Shown one piece after another: positions 15,698 to 24,135 of a stretch of 54,202 bases of DNA. The first letter of the stretch is position 1; each line of letters starts with the position of its first letter. This DNA is from Endozoicomonas arenosclerae (lineage in GTDB: Bacteria > Pseudomonadota > Gammaproteobacteria > Pseudomonadales > Endozoicomonadaceae): positions 1 through 54,202 of the forward strand of contig NZ_LASA01000055.1 of assembly GCF_001562015.1 (NCBI RefSeq), given 5' to 3'. The notes below the pieces were generated by a model. That model did no database searches and was not told the DNA's origin. It worked only from the letters and a program-made list of their open reading frames with translations. Position numbers and translations under genes: made by a program.

Positions 15698-18600
15698 ATG
15701 GACTCACTATTTCCCAGCCGGGATGGCACTCCATTACCCTCGCTTAGCACCGAAGAGTCTCCTTTGGCTTCGCTTCAATCCATGCGTTTGGGCAATGAAG
15801 TGGTCTTCACTCCAAGGAAAGAGGGGACCTTCAAGGGTTATTCTGTGTGGGTTCACGAAGGCACCGAAAAACAGCCATTCATAGAAAATGAAGTACTGAT
15901 AGAAAACCGACGGCCTATTCCTAACAGGACGCTGTCAGAAAGAACAGTGATCGCCGAAAAATGCGATGACCGGTCCTGGTATACCCATTATTTCTTCGGG
16001 AGATTCATCACCTGGCTGACGGAACCCAAAGAGTATCAAACTTACCTGAATGAAGTGGATGACTATAGAACGGCCTGCACCAAGGATAATATTTCTATCG
16101 CTGAAAAGTTGCGCATGCTGTCCTCTCTTTCCAGACACTGTAAAAGCGTCGTTCACTCTCTGGAAAACAAACAGCGTGGCTGGATGACGTTTACTGACCT
16201 GGATCAGGCCCGACTGGATACCTTCCGGGAAGAGCTAAAGAAACTGGAACACGAAACCTGGTACGTCATGGGTCTGGAAGACCCTGAAAAAGGCACCATT
16301 TATACCTCTGAAGATGAGCAATCTTCAAAAGAAAATTATGCCAGCGGTCAGTCCGCCACCGTAGCCAGAGTCAAGTACAAAAATGGCTTTGAAGCCGTAT
16401 TCAAACCAACCAGTCACCAGCATACTGTTCGATCCAATGCTGCAGACAGGTTCGGTCTGCTGGAAACCCAAGGCGATATCAAACCCATTTTTACCGAACC
16501 CAACTCCGGTTTTGAACCACACCAGCGGCAGGATCTTAAAACATTCAAAGAGGTAGCTGCCTTTCATGCACTGGATAGTATTTTAGGCACAAATGTCACC
16601 CCCAGAACCCGGTGGACGCACGGTGAGGAAACGGACGTTCTCACTGAGGACCTGGCCGTAGACAGTTACAACATGTTCGAGCAAGAAGCTGAGTATGTTT
16701 CGGACGATGCCCAGGCTCGCCTCAGACCCAAGCTGCTGGAGATCTACAAAAATAATGTCGCGGGCCATGAGCTTGAACTACAGGTTTCTCACGAGTTCCC
16801 AATGGGGCAAGCCCCCTCAGAAGAAGAGAGAGCACTTTTTCATCTGGAGGGTGAGCTGGTTCCACTGCAAAAAGAGGATGGATCTCAAGTTCTGATTGCC
16901 TGGAGTAATCGTTTTCCTGAAGGTTACACTCCCACTCAGGAAGAACTGGAGAAAATGCATCTGCATGGGATGTTACGCATCCGAAAGCTGGTTCCCAGAA
17001 TCGTTCCCATGTCGCCTTCTTCCAAAACCATGCAGACCTGCATGTCCAATCTTCAGTTGTTGGACTTCCTGATGGGCACCAGCACTCTTCAACCCAGAAA
17101 ATTTAAATTCTATGAAACCGAGGACGAACTTGGATTCTCTGACTGGAGACCGGAAGCGTCCAACACTAAACAGCAATTCTTCAAGGCTAACTTTGCGGTC
17201 AGTATTCCAAAACGAATCGACCGTGATACGGCTCAGCGTATTCTGAATACCTCTGCTGAAGCCATCACTGAAATAGCACAAGCTCACCAGCTGTCTGATC
17301 AACAGGCAGCCTTCATGCGAGAGCGCTTTGAACATCTGAAAGCCATCATTAATGCCACGATGAGAAACGTAGATATCCCAGAGGAAAGCAGCCAACACAT
17401 CCAGGGTAAGCTCTTTATCATTGATCACTGGGATCAGGACACACTCAATGACTCTGCCATGGAGAAAGGCAGCTATATGAGTGAATATGTTTTAAAACCC
17501 AGAATGGAGATCCAGCCTTTAGAACCTCTTTCCGCCGCTCAGGCAAAACTGGCCAACAGAGCTGTCCTATTCTGCGAGCTGGACAGTCTGATGGGGATAA
17601 ATCTGACGCCTCCGACCTGGTATTCCGAGCATAAGGGTGAAAATGGTTACTGTCAGGAGTTTGTCCAGGAGGCCAGAGAGCTGGTAACCGAAAAACCTGT
17701 ACCTTTACCTGAGCATCAACAGGTAAATTACAGAGATCAAGTTCCAGATATCGTCAATGGAGAAGCCAAGCCCAAAGGGTATGAAATAAGTCCTGAGCAT
17801 CAACCAGAAAATATTCAGGCACTCTCTGAACAGGAACTGCTTCAACTCCATGATCAAGGTCACCTCAAAGTGACCCAGCCTAAAACGGTAGACATATTAC
17901 CTCTGAACTCCTCAGCCCCTGAGCTGCAAAAATGCATGGCTAACAGTCAGTTACTCGACTTTATTACGGGTAGTGTTGACCGCAACCCAGGTAATTTCCT
18001 CTATGTGAAACAGCTTCGAGAAGATGGGTCTGAGGTCTGGGTGCCCAGAATGATCGACAATGATCTGAGTTTTTTTGGCCGACTAGTCAGCTCAAACCCC
18101 ATTGAGATGAGTATCCGAGACGTAAACAGTCAGCACGCCTCTATCGGCTTTCCGACCCAGATAGATTTGGAAACAGCCAGACATATTGTGGAAGTGGACT
18201 CAAAAGAGTTGATTCTTCTGGCTCAGGTTCATCAACTCCACATAACAGAAATAGCGGCATTGGTAGACCGTTTCCAGGCTTTGAAAGAAAGCCTTCAAGC
18301 GTTATTAGATGGAAGAGATATTCCGTTCGAACATAGAAAATACCTTAAGGGACCCATCAGGCTGATTGACCAATGGGACTTACGCTCATACAGCGAGGCT
18401 GCGGGAGACACTAACAGCTATATCCGAAGGCATATTATTGATCGTCGCCTGAATGAGCTCTGCAACCTGAGAGACACTAACCCCGTATTAATGGTGAAAA
18501 CACTGCATGAATTACTACGAACCCTCGGCCCAAAAACCCTGGCTCACCGGTTAGTTCAATATAACCCTACCGATATTGACGCAATATTCGATTTGTACTC

Positions 18601-19507
18601 CCAAAGCTATCAGGTTAAAAGTTTGGCCGATGCAAACCAGGTCACTCACCTTGTCAGAGAATACTATCAGGGCCGGTACGACCTTGAGCAGCAGAGATAT
18701 CAAAATGAACAAGCCTCCTATCCAGAGCTCGAAGCACAATGGCAAAAAGACAAAGAACAGTGGGACAGAGGCATAGAACAATGGAAAAGGGAAAAAGGCC
18801 ATTGGAGTGAAGATGAACTAAAAGCAAAAACAAAAAAGCCTCCCCCGCCTCGTTACCCAGCTATACCGGTGCCCGGAAAAACGCTTACAAGTCCTGTAGA
18901 ACTGGAACGACTAAAAGCCAAACTCATTCACCAGATGTTGGGGAAAAACTGCTCGGCACTCTCTATTGGCCACATGATTTACTGGACACAAGTCAATGGC
19001 CTGCAGAGCTACGAGGTGTTTCATTCCCTGATGACCCAGCTTCAGTCTCGACTGCAAAAGGAGAAGCCACACCAACACAGACAGCCATCATTTGAATTCA
19101 GAAAGGCCTTCCCGGAACTCTGTGGCCCCGACACCCCTAAAGCTCGAAGAGCCATGCTAGAGTTCTGCTTCTCTACATTCAGCGATCAGAATGCCCCTGA
19201 AGTACCTATAGCCATGATGCGTTTGTGGGATAGATTGCAACAGACTATCAACGACAATCCTGAAGCATACTGGGCAGTGACTAACAGCGAAGAGTTTATG
19301 GAAGCTCTTGATAGCTTAACAAAGACCCCAGGTCTTCTCGAGACGCTCACTGAACGCCTTAAAGATCAGGAAATGGGAACCTGTACCAATGTGCTCAGAG
19401 GCCAGCTTCTCCCACAGAGGGTGCCGGGAGCGCCTGCCCGTGATGCAGAAAAAGAGCAAGAGGCAGTAACATTATTAGCGAAATGCTTTAACCCGGATCT
19501 GCGTTGA
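15698..19507 (+). CDS. Giant protein with duplicated PI4-kinase-like domain
   Basis: A 1269-aa protein starting three bases after fliJ, so part of the fliEFGHIJ operon; not a known flagellar component. It shows kinase-like motifs of the PI3K/PI4K/FAM20 kind: a lysine motif VKYKNGFEAVFKPTS (K236, compare AVFKP of type II PI4-kinases), a catalytic-loop-like D761-RNPG-N766, and a metal-site-like I786-D787-N788-D789. Residues ~285-603 and ~612-918 are two diverged copies of one unit (LDSILGTNVTPRT / LDSLMGINLTPPT; QLLDFLMGTSTLQ / QLLDFITGSVDRN). Copy 1 has the lysine but lost the DRxxxN loop; copy 2 keeps that loop but lacks an evident lysine lobe. A charged Trp/Gln/Glu/Lys-rich segment (~995-1050), a Pro-rich link and a helical C-terminus follow. 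No signal peptide or membrane helix. Kinase activity, and any role in or export by the flagellum, are inference. Confidence 0.7.
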   Translation: MDSLFPSRDGTPLPSLSTEESPLASLQSMRLGNEVVFTPRKEGTFKGYSVWVHEGTEKQPFIENEVLIENRRPIPNRTLSERTVIAEKCDDRSWYTHYFFGRFITWLTEPKEYQTYLNEVDDYRTACTKDNISIAEKLRMLSSLSRHCKSVVHSLENKQRGWMTFTDLDQARLDTFREELKKLEHETWYVMGLEDPEKGTIYTSEDEQSSKENYASGQSATVARVKYKNGFEAVFKPTSHQHTVRSNAADRFGLLETQGDIKPIFTEPNSGFEPHQRQDLKTFKEVAAFHALDSILGTNVTPRTRWTHGEETDVLTEDLAVDSYNMFEQEAEYVSDDAQARLRPKLLEIYKNNVAGHELELQVSHEFPMGQAPSEEERALFHLEGELVPLQKEDGSQVLIAWSNRFPEGYTPTQEELEKMHLHGMLRIRKLVPRIVPMSPSSKTMQTCMSNLQLLDFLMGTSTLQPRKFKFYETEDELGFSDWRPEASNTKQQFFKANFAVSIPKRIDRDTAQRILNTSAEAITEIAQAHQLSDQQAAFMRERFEHLKAIINATMRNVDIPEESSQHIQGKLFIIDHWDQDTLNDSAMEKGSYMSEYVLKPRMEIQPLEPLSAAQAKLANRAVLFCELDSLMGINLTPPTWYSEHKGENGYCQEFVQEARELVTEKPVPLPEHQQVNYRDQVPDIVNGEAKPKGYEISPEHQPENIQALSEQELLQLHDQGHLKVTQPKTVDILPLNSSAPELQKCMANSQLLDFITGSVDRNPGNFLYVKQLREDGSEVWVPRMIDNDLSFFGRLVSSNPIEMSIRDVNSQHASIGFPTQIDLETARHIVEVDSKELILLAQVHQLHITEIAALVDRFQALKESLQALLDGRDIPFEHRKYLKGPIRLIDQWDLRSYSEAAGDTNSYIRRHIIDRRLNELCNLRDTNPVLMVKTLHELLRTLGPKTLAHRLVQYNPTDIDAIFDLYSQSYQVKSLADANQVTHLVREYYQGRYDLEQQRYQNEQASYPELEAQWQKDKEQWDRGIEQWKREKGHWSEDELKAKTKKPPPPRYPAIPVPGKTLTSPVELERLKAKLIHQMLGKNCSALSIGHMIYWTQVNGLQSYEVFHSLMTQLQSRLQKEKPHQHRQPSFEFRKAFPELCGPDTPKARRAMLEFCFSTFSDQNAPEVPIAMMRLWDRLQQTINDNPEAYWAVTNSEEFMEALDSLTKTPGLLETLTERLKDQEMGTCTNVLRGQLLPQRVPGAPARDAEKEQEAVTLLAKCFNPDLR

Positions 19508-19532
19508 AAAGGGAAAGGTTGAAGCAGAGCTA

Positions 19533-19567
19533 TGAATGCCTGAGAGATTCAAACCTTCAGGCATTCA
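19533..19567. terminator. Hairpin between convergent genes
   Basis: An 11-bp perfect stem (TGAATGCCTGA / TCAGGCATTCA) with a 12-13-base loop, between the 1269-aa gene and flgN and reaching the flgN stop. No T-run follows on either strand, so it may act as an RNA 3' end or a weak bidirectional terminator. Confidence 0.4.
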
Positions 19568-20033
19568 GCCCCATCTGAGCAGTCTTTACAGCGACGGGAA
19601 CACCTTTTGAGGAATAGGTGGACAGTCGATAATAATGATCGTCAATCATGCCAATCAAACGCTGTGTCACTGTCCCCAGACGAGCCTGCACCCGTCCGTT
19701 CAACTTGTTTAACTCCTGACAATGACGAATCCCTGACTCCAGTCTCGACCAGCTGGCCATAGCGGTTTCTATTTCTTCCTCTGGCAGTGTCGACAATAAC
19801 TGCTTCATACCTGAGGTATCATTGGAAAAGCCCAGCTCTTCCACCAGTTTGATTCTGAGCTCGGTATTCTGTCGGATCTTATTTAAAAGCCTGGACTGCT
19901 CTTTGATACTGAGCTCCAGTCTGGAAATATCGCGGGATAACAACTGATAGTGAATCTGGTTCAGCAGATTCTCCAGCTCGATGAAAAAGTGGCAGGCTTC
20001 GCTGATGGTATTGAGAACAAGTGCGGCACTCAT
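19557..20033 (-). CDS. flgN: FlgN, chaperone for FlgK and FlgL
   Basis: A 158-aa, largely helical cytosolic chaperone that keeps the hook-filament junction proteins export-competent. Typical FlgN elements include FFIELENLLNQIHYQLLSRD near the N-terminus and the C-terminal amphipathic helix followed by STYSSKG. It lies downstream of flgM and converges on the 1269-aa gene. Low-similarity family, but the flgM-flgN pairing is conserved. Confidence 0.88.
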   Translation of the reverse strand: MSAALVLNTISEACHFFIELENLLNQIHYQLLSRDISRLELSIKEQSRLLNKIRQNTELRIKLVEELGFSNDTSGMKQLLSTLPEEEIETAMASWSRLESGIRHCQELNKLNGRVQARLGTVTQRLIGMIDDHYYRLSTYSSKGVPVAVKTAQMGLNA

Positions 20034-20119
20034 AGATATTTAACTCACCGTTTTAGCTCATGGCTGCATTAGCGCATGGCTGTTTTATTGTGAAACCTCA
20101 GCCTAGTCAGGTTCTGTAA

Positions 20120-20458
20120 CTATTCCGAGGGGTCATTACCCTGAGGATTATGGTTTTCCTGTTCCTGGCTGTGGAGTTCCAGCATTTTCTCCGCCAGTTG
20201 CTCTCTGTTCAGCGGCAGCTTGCCGTCTTTTATAGCCTGGCGAATCTCTTCTACTTTTATGACATCCACTTCCGGTGCATCCATCAAAGCCTGCTGAAGG
20301 TCATTCAGCAAAACGGCATCTGCACTCAACTCCAGTTGATCCAGATCGGTTGACTGAGTAGTCCGGCTCTTTGCAGCAGCCTGAGTGCTTTTGGCTTTCT
20401 TCGCGCCTTTTACACCCCCTGAGCGGGAGCCACTGCCTACTCCGTTGATGTTCGACAT
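20120..20458 (-). CDS. flgM: FlgM, anti-sigma28 factor
   Basis: A 112-aa (ATG at 20458) inhibitor of FliA that is exported once the hook is complete, releasing late gene expression. The N-terminal half is disordered and Ser/Gly/Lys-rich. The C-terminal half carries the FliA-binding helices (DLDQLELSADAVLLNDLQQA; DVIKVEEIRQAIKDGKLPLN). The TTG at 20470 would add four residues; GGA is better spaced for the ATG. The final acidic/polar tail (EQENHNPQGN) is an extra. Confidence 0.9.
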   Translation of the reverse strand: MSNINGVGSGSRSGGVKGAKKAKSTQAAAKSRTTQSTDLDQLELSADAVLLNDLQQALMDAPEVDVIKVEEIRQAIKDGKLPLNREQLAEKMLELHSQEQENHNPQGNDPSE

Positions 20459-20492
20459 GGATGGTTCCAAAAAGGAATCTTCATGACATACA

Positions 20493-20519
20493 AAATCGAC
20501 TCAGGAGACGATTTCTTGA
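20493..20519 (-). promoter_or_regulatory. Possible sigma28 promoter for flgMN
   Basis: On the minus strand TCAA, then 15 bases, then GTCGATTT, compared with TAAA-N15-GCCGATAA. Spacing is exact but the -10 box has three mismatches. It sits about 35 bases before the flgM start, where feedback of FliA on its own inhibitor would be expected. Confidence 0.35.
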
Positions 20520-20585
20520 CCCTGATAAGGCACGCGACCGTTTTCAATCGCCAAGGGGTGGTCACTCAACAGGCTTTTAAAAAAC

Positions 20586-21737
20586 TCATCGAATGTAATT
20601 AAACAGGGTTAATCCCTGAATCATGGAATAGGATTGCTGGCCCGCCTGCAGAACCACCTGCTGACGATTCAGTCGACTGATAGCCTCGACATAATCGAGG
20701 TCTTCCAACTCGGATTTCAGGATATCGTTTAACAGCTTCAGGTCGTCCAGACTCTCGCTGCCGTTCTCCAATGCATTCATCCGACCACCAATGCTGGTTT
20801 GAACCTTACCGACCTTGCTCATGGTGTTATCCACTGAATGTAACCAGCTGGAAAGTTCTGAGGGGCCACCGGGACTTTTTAATGCTGCAGACAGCTGCTC
20901 CAGCTCAGTAAAAGTATCTTCCGGTGTCAGTGTGATATTGAAGGCACCTGCAGGCACTGCATCCAATTCAACAGTCCCACCGTTGAGAGTAATACTGGTA
21001 CCTGGCGTCCAGGGAGTGGTGCTGTCTACAGTGGTATTGCCAGCATGATCGGTATAGGTCACATCAAGATCGGTGCCGTTATAGACCAACGTTACGCTAG
21101 CGAAATCACCAAACGTTTCCAGGTTGGAAATCGTGTAACGATCAACATTCACAGCGCCGCTATTAGTAGTGCTGTTAAGACTGACATTAAAGAACAAGTC
21201 ACGGGCTGTATCGTTAGCCGCCACCGTTGTAGAACTGTTGATATTGATCTGTCTCTGCTGATCATTACCTGCATAGACATAGCCTGGGCCAGAGCTCTGA
21301 AGAGGCTGGGTCAAAGCGTCTGTCCCTGAAAAGATGTACTGCCCATCCGCCTGTTGGTAGTTGGCCAACCCTTTCAATGCCTTGATTTGCTCATCCAGCT
21401 CCAGAGCCAGCGCGTTTCTTTCCCCATCACCGTAGGTTGAGTTGCCTGCACTGACCACAATTTCCCGAACTCTCTGCAGAATATTATTCATGCTGTTCAG
21501 GACTGTTTCTTCTTCCGAGAGTCCGCGTTTCAGAGCATTAATATTGCCCTTGTACTGGCTGATCGCAGCCAATTCCTGATCAATGTGCAACAGCTTCACT
21601 GCACTGATGGGATCGTCAGACGGCACACTCAGTTTCTTGCCGGTGCCCAGCTGGTTTGAAGTGATCGCCAGCTCAGAATTATTTCTCTGCATGTTTTGCA
21701 GCATCATATTACTGAATTGCAGGGTACTGATTCTCAT
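20586..21737 (-). CDS. flgL: FlgL, hook-filament junction protein 2
   Basis: A 383-aa axial protein (HAP3) joining FlgK to the filament. The flagellin-like N-terminus (MRISTLQFSNMMLQNMQRNN; LGTGKKLSVPSDDPISAVKL) and C-terminus (EAISRLNRQQVVLQAGQQSY) that form the coiled-coil core are present, with a variable central domain (about 150-290). GGGAG lies eight bases before the ATG. It follows flgK closely, so both share a transcript. Confidence 0.94.
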   Translation of the reverse strand: MRISTLQFSNMMLQNMQRNNSELAITSNQLGTGKKLSVPSDDPISAVKLLHIDQELAAISQYKGNINALKRGLSEEETVLNSMNNILQRVREIVVSAGNSTYGDGERNALALELDEQIKALKGLANYQQADGQYIFSGTDALTQPLQSSGPGYVYAGNDQQRQININSSTTVAANDTARDLFFNVSLNSTTNSGAVNVDRYTISNLETFGDFASVTLVYNGTDLDVTYTDHAGNTTVDSTTPWTPGTSITLNGGTVELDAVPAGAFNITLTPEDTFTELEQLSAALKSPGGPSELSSWLHSVDNTMSKVGKVQTSIGGRMNALENGSESLDDLKLLNDILKSELEDLDYVEAISRLNRQQVVLQAGQQSYSMIQGLTLFNYIR

Positions 21738-21762
21738 AACCGTTGCTCCCTCCTGGAATTCT

Positions 21763-23712
21763 TTAAAACATTCTTAGCAGAGCATCAAAGGTACTCTGAG
21801 CTACAGAAATCACTTTGGCATTGGCACTGTAGGCCTGCTGGAACCTCATAAGATCAACCGCTTCTTCATCCAGGTTAACGCCACTGACGGCGCCTTTGGC
21901 CGCCTCTGCCTGTTGCAGCAAAGCGACACTGGCAGAAGCTTCTGTCTTGGCCTGAGCCGTGAGTACACCGACATATCCGACAATCTGTGTGTAACTTTCT
22001 GCCAGGCTCAAATCGCCCTGCAGCACATCCTTGTTTTGTAACTCAAGAACCTTTTGCAGATTGCCATTGTCACCGGGACTCCCACTGGCGGAAAAAGCCA
22101 GGCTTCTGGCACTCTCCATCACCACCTCAAGTTGAGATGAACCTTCACGGGTGGGTTGGAGAACAAATTGGTCACCAGCAGCCAGCGTACCGTTGTTCAC
22201 CATTATGTTGAGACCATCAACCGTGATGCCCGTATTCAGATCAGTCGCATCGCCACTCCAGCTCTGGCCGTCGCTTTTACGGATCAGGGTGTACTGGTCA
22301 GGCGCTCCTGAAGTAATACTCAGAGCATAATCACTGGTAGTAATCTGACTGGTATCGCTGATTTCCACCAGAACCAGCCCAGTACTGCCGCCAGCCCTGT
22401 TCAGCTCAACAGCTCGGGTTGCAGCGGGAGAACCGGAAAGAGGCAGGGAAAGGCGATAACTGTCGCCATTCTGCAGAGCCCCTTTATGGAGGGTAATTTC
22501 CAAACCATTAAAAGCAATGATGCCGCCAGCAGCCAGGGTCGATCCTGCAGCAGGTACAGTAGTTACTACGGCGTTTGATGCGTCATACACTGTAAAAGTG
22601 CCACCAGCACCAACATCCAACCGATACTGTTGATCCTGCAGGGCACTGCTGTTGGTCACCGCCATTCCCATCAATGCATCGCCCGAGCCAGTGGTTTTGA
22701 CGATACGATCTTTCTGCGGCAGCCAGTTGATATCGTTGAAAAGGTAATTTCCCGGAGTACCTGCGTTGCCATCCAGATCCGTACCCTGTGCCAGGGTTGT
22801 ATTCATCTGATCACTCACCGCCAGAGCCACACGCCCCAGCTGATTCATGATATTGCCCAGCACATCGTTCTGATAACTCTGCAGCCCCCCCATTAATCCC
22901 CCCAGGTTGTCACCCAGAGACAGAGTTGAATTGGAGGTGTTTAATAAAATTTCTGACTTTCTCGGATCATTGGGATTGGCTCTGACTTCCAGCTTGTTGG
23001 CCTGATCACCCAGCACCAGCGGCTGGCCGGATTGCAGGTAAATATTCATCGAGCCATCTGGCTGTTCCAGTACCGTGACGCCTACCAGCTCAGCGAGTTT
23101 GGTTACGGCCTGATCCCGCTCATCCAGCAAACTGTTTGGCTGGGCATTACCCGTAGCAGCGGTTCGAATACTGTCATTCAGTGCTGCAATACTGTTGGCA
23201 AGACTATTGACCTGCTGGGCGGAAGTATCCATCTGCTTGAGCAGCAACTGATTCTGTTTATCCAGCTGAGAAGCAAGATTATTAAAACGTGTCACTAGTG
23301 TCTGGGCGGTACTGATCACCTGTTGACGGGCAGACATGGAAAGGGGTTCAGAAGAAGCCGCATTAAGTGCCGTGAAAAAACTGTTGATGCCCTTGGCCAG
23401 GGAGGTGCTTTCGTTCCCCAGCAGCTTGTCCAGCTCGCTGAGGTATTCATTCATGATCTTTTTCTGACTGCTGACCGTTGTACTGTCCCAAACCTGACTG
23501 GTCAGGAAAGTATTGGCAATTCGGGTAATGTCCCCTGCTACCACACCCGATCCACGACTGATATAGCCTGGCAAAGTAGTGGCCACTGGCAACAATTGCA
23601 CACGCTGCCGACTGTACCCCTCAGTATTGGCATTGGCTACGTTGTTACTGGTGACATTGAGTGCGGCCTGTGAGGCGATAATGCCCGACTTGCCAATTTC
23701 CAGCAGGCTCAT
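21763..23712 (-). CDS. flgK: FlgK, hook-filament junction protein 1
   Basis: A 649-aa axial protein (HAP1). The N-terminus (GKSGIIASQAALNVTSNNVA; ANTEGYSRQRVQL) and C-terminus (VDLMRFQQAYSANAKVISV) are the conserved core ends. The central region (about 330-540) is expanded with beta-rich repeats (GSGDALMGMAV, TSGAPDQYTLIRKSDG), making it longer than the ~550 aa of enterobacterial FlgK. A sigma28-like site overlaps the end of flgJ upstream. Confidence 0.95.
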   Translation of the reverse strand: MSLLEIGKSGIIASQAALNVTSNNVANANTEGYSRQRVQLLPVATTLPGYISRGSGVVAGDITRIANTFLTSQVWDSTTVSSQKKIMNEYLSELDKLLGNESTSLAKGINSFFTALNAASSEPLSMSARQQVISTAQTLVTRFNNLASQLDKQNQLLLKQMDTSAQQVNSLANSIAALNDSIRTAATGNAQPNSLLDERDQAVTKLAELVGVTVLEQPDGSMNIYLQSGQPLVLGDQANKLEVRANPNDPRKSEILLNTSNSTLSLGDNLGGLMGGLQSYQNDVLGNIMNQLGRVALAVSDQMNTTLAQGTDLDGNAGTPGNYLFNDINWLPQKDRIVKTTGSGDALMGMAVTNSSALQDQQYRLDVGAGGTFTVYDASNAVVTTVPAAGSTLAAGGIIAFNGLEITLHKGALQNGDSYRLSLPLSGSPAATRAVELNRAGGSTGLVLVEISDTSQITTSDYALSITSGAPDQYTLIRKSDGQSWSGDATDLNTGITVDGLNIMVNNGTLAAGDQFVLQPTREGSSQLEVVMESARSLAFSASGSPGDNGNLQKVLELQNKDVLQGDLSLAESYTQIVGYVGVLTAQAKTEASASVALLQQAEAAKGAVSGVNLDEEAVDLMRFQQAYSANAKVISVAQSTFDALLRMF

Positions 23713-23781
23713 AAAACTATTCCCTGTTTTTGACCTTTTCTTCCCTGAAGAGACTCTCTGTAAACAGACAGCCTCCTGAAT

Positions 23782-23808
23782 TTATCGGCTCTCTACTCCC
23801 CGACTCAA
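23782..23808 (-). promoter_or_regulatory. Sigma28-like promoter for flgKL
   Basis: On the minus strand TTGA (23808-23805), 15 bases, and a perfect -10 box GCCGATAA (23789-23782). The -10 box overlaps the flgJ stop codon, about 70 bases before the flgK ATG. It would give flgKL a FliA-dependent late promoter in addition to read-through from flgB. Confidence 0.55.
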
Positions 23809-24099
23809 CTGCCGAATCATGACATCCGCCAGCCCCAGCCCACCGCTGTTACTCAAGTCAGAAGCAAGCTGGGTATCCATCATTGACTGGAACTGCTTTT
23901 CATTCTGGCCGCCGAGCAGATTTTCATCGCTGAAAGCCTCGTTGGCCTGTCGCATGTTCTTCAAAAGCATGTGCATAAAGACCGATTCAAACGCTTCAGC
24001 GGCTTCTCTCAAAGCTTCTGGCGTATCGCCTTGAGTCTTGATCTGATTCAGTTTGCCCTGTTGCAAGAGGGCATCCGATGGCATCCCTGTAATATTCAT
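23782..24099 (-). CDS. flgJ: FlgJ, rod-cap scaffold, single-domain form
   Basis: A 105-aa protein containing only the N-terminal rod-binding domain (LREAAEAFESVFMHMLLKNM; GGQNEKQFQSMMDTQLASDL). Enterobacterial FlgJ is about 310 aa and adds a C-terminal glucosaminidase that bores through peptidoglycan; that domain is absent, with no remnant before flgK. Single-domain FlgJ is known in several bacteria, which use a separate lytic enzyme. None is encoded nearby, except possibly the amidase at 5448-6107, which has no export signal. Confidence 0.9.
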   Translation of the reverse strand: MNITGMPSDALLQQGKLNQIKTQGDTPEALREAAEAFESVFMHMLLKNMRQANEAFSDENLLGGQNEKQFQSMMDTQLASDLSNSGGLGLADVMIRQLSRGVESR

Positions 24100-24135
24100 A
24101 CAATCCTCAAGCAGCCATGAGCTGCATTTCCATAA

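Noticed and set aside
20501-20596. Open frame on the minus strand between flgL and flgM reading like a protein tail (NGRVPYQGQEIVS)
   Set aside because: About 31-33 codons with no ATG/GTG start and no ribosome site; an upstream TAA closes it inside flgL. Possibly chance, or a remnant too short to call.
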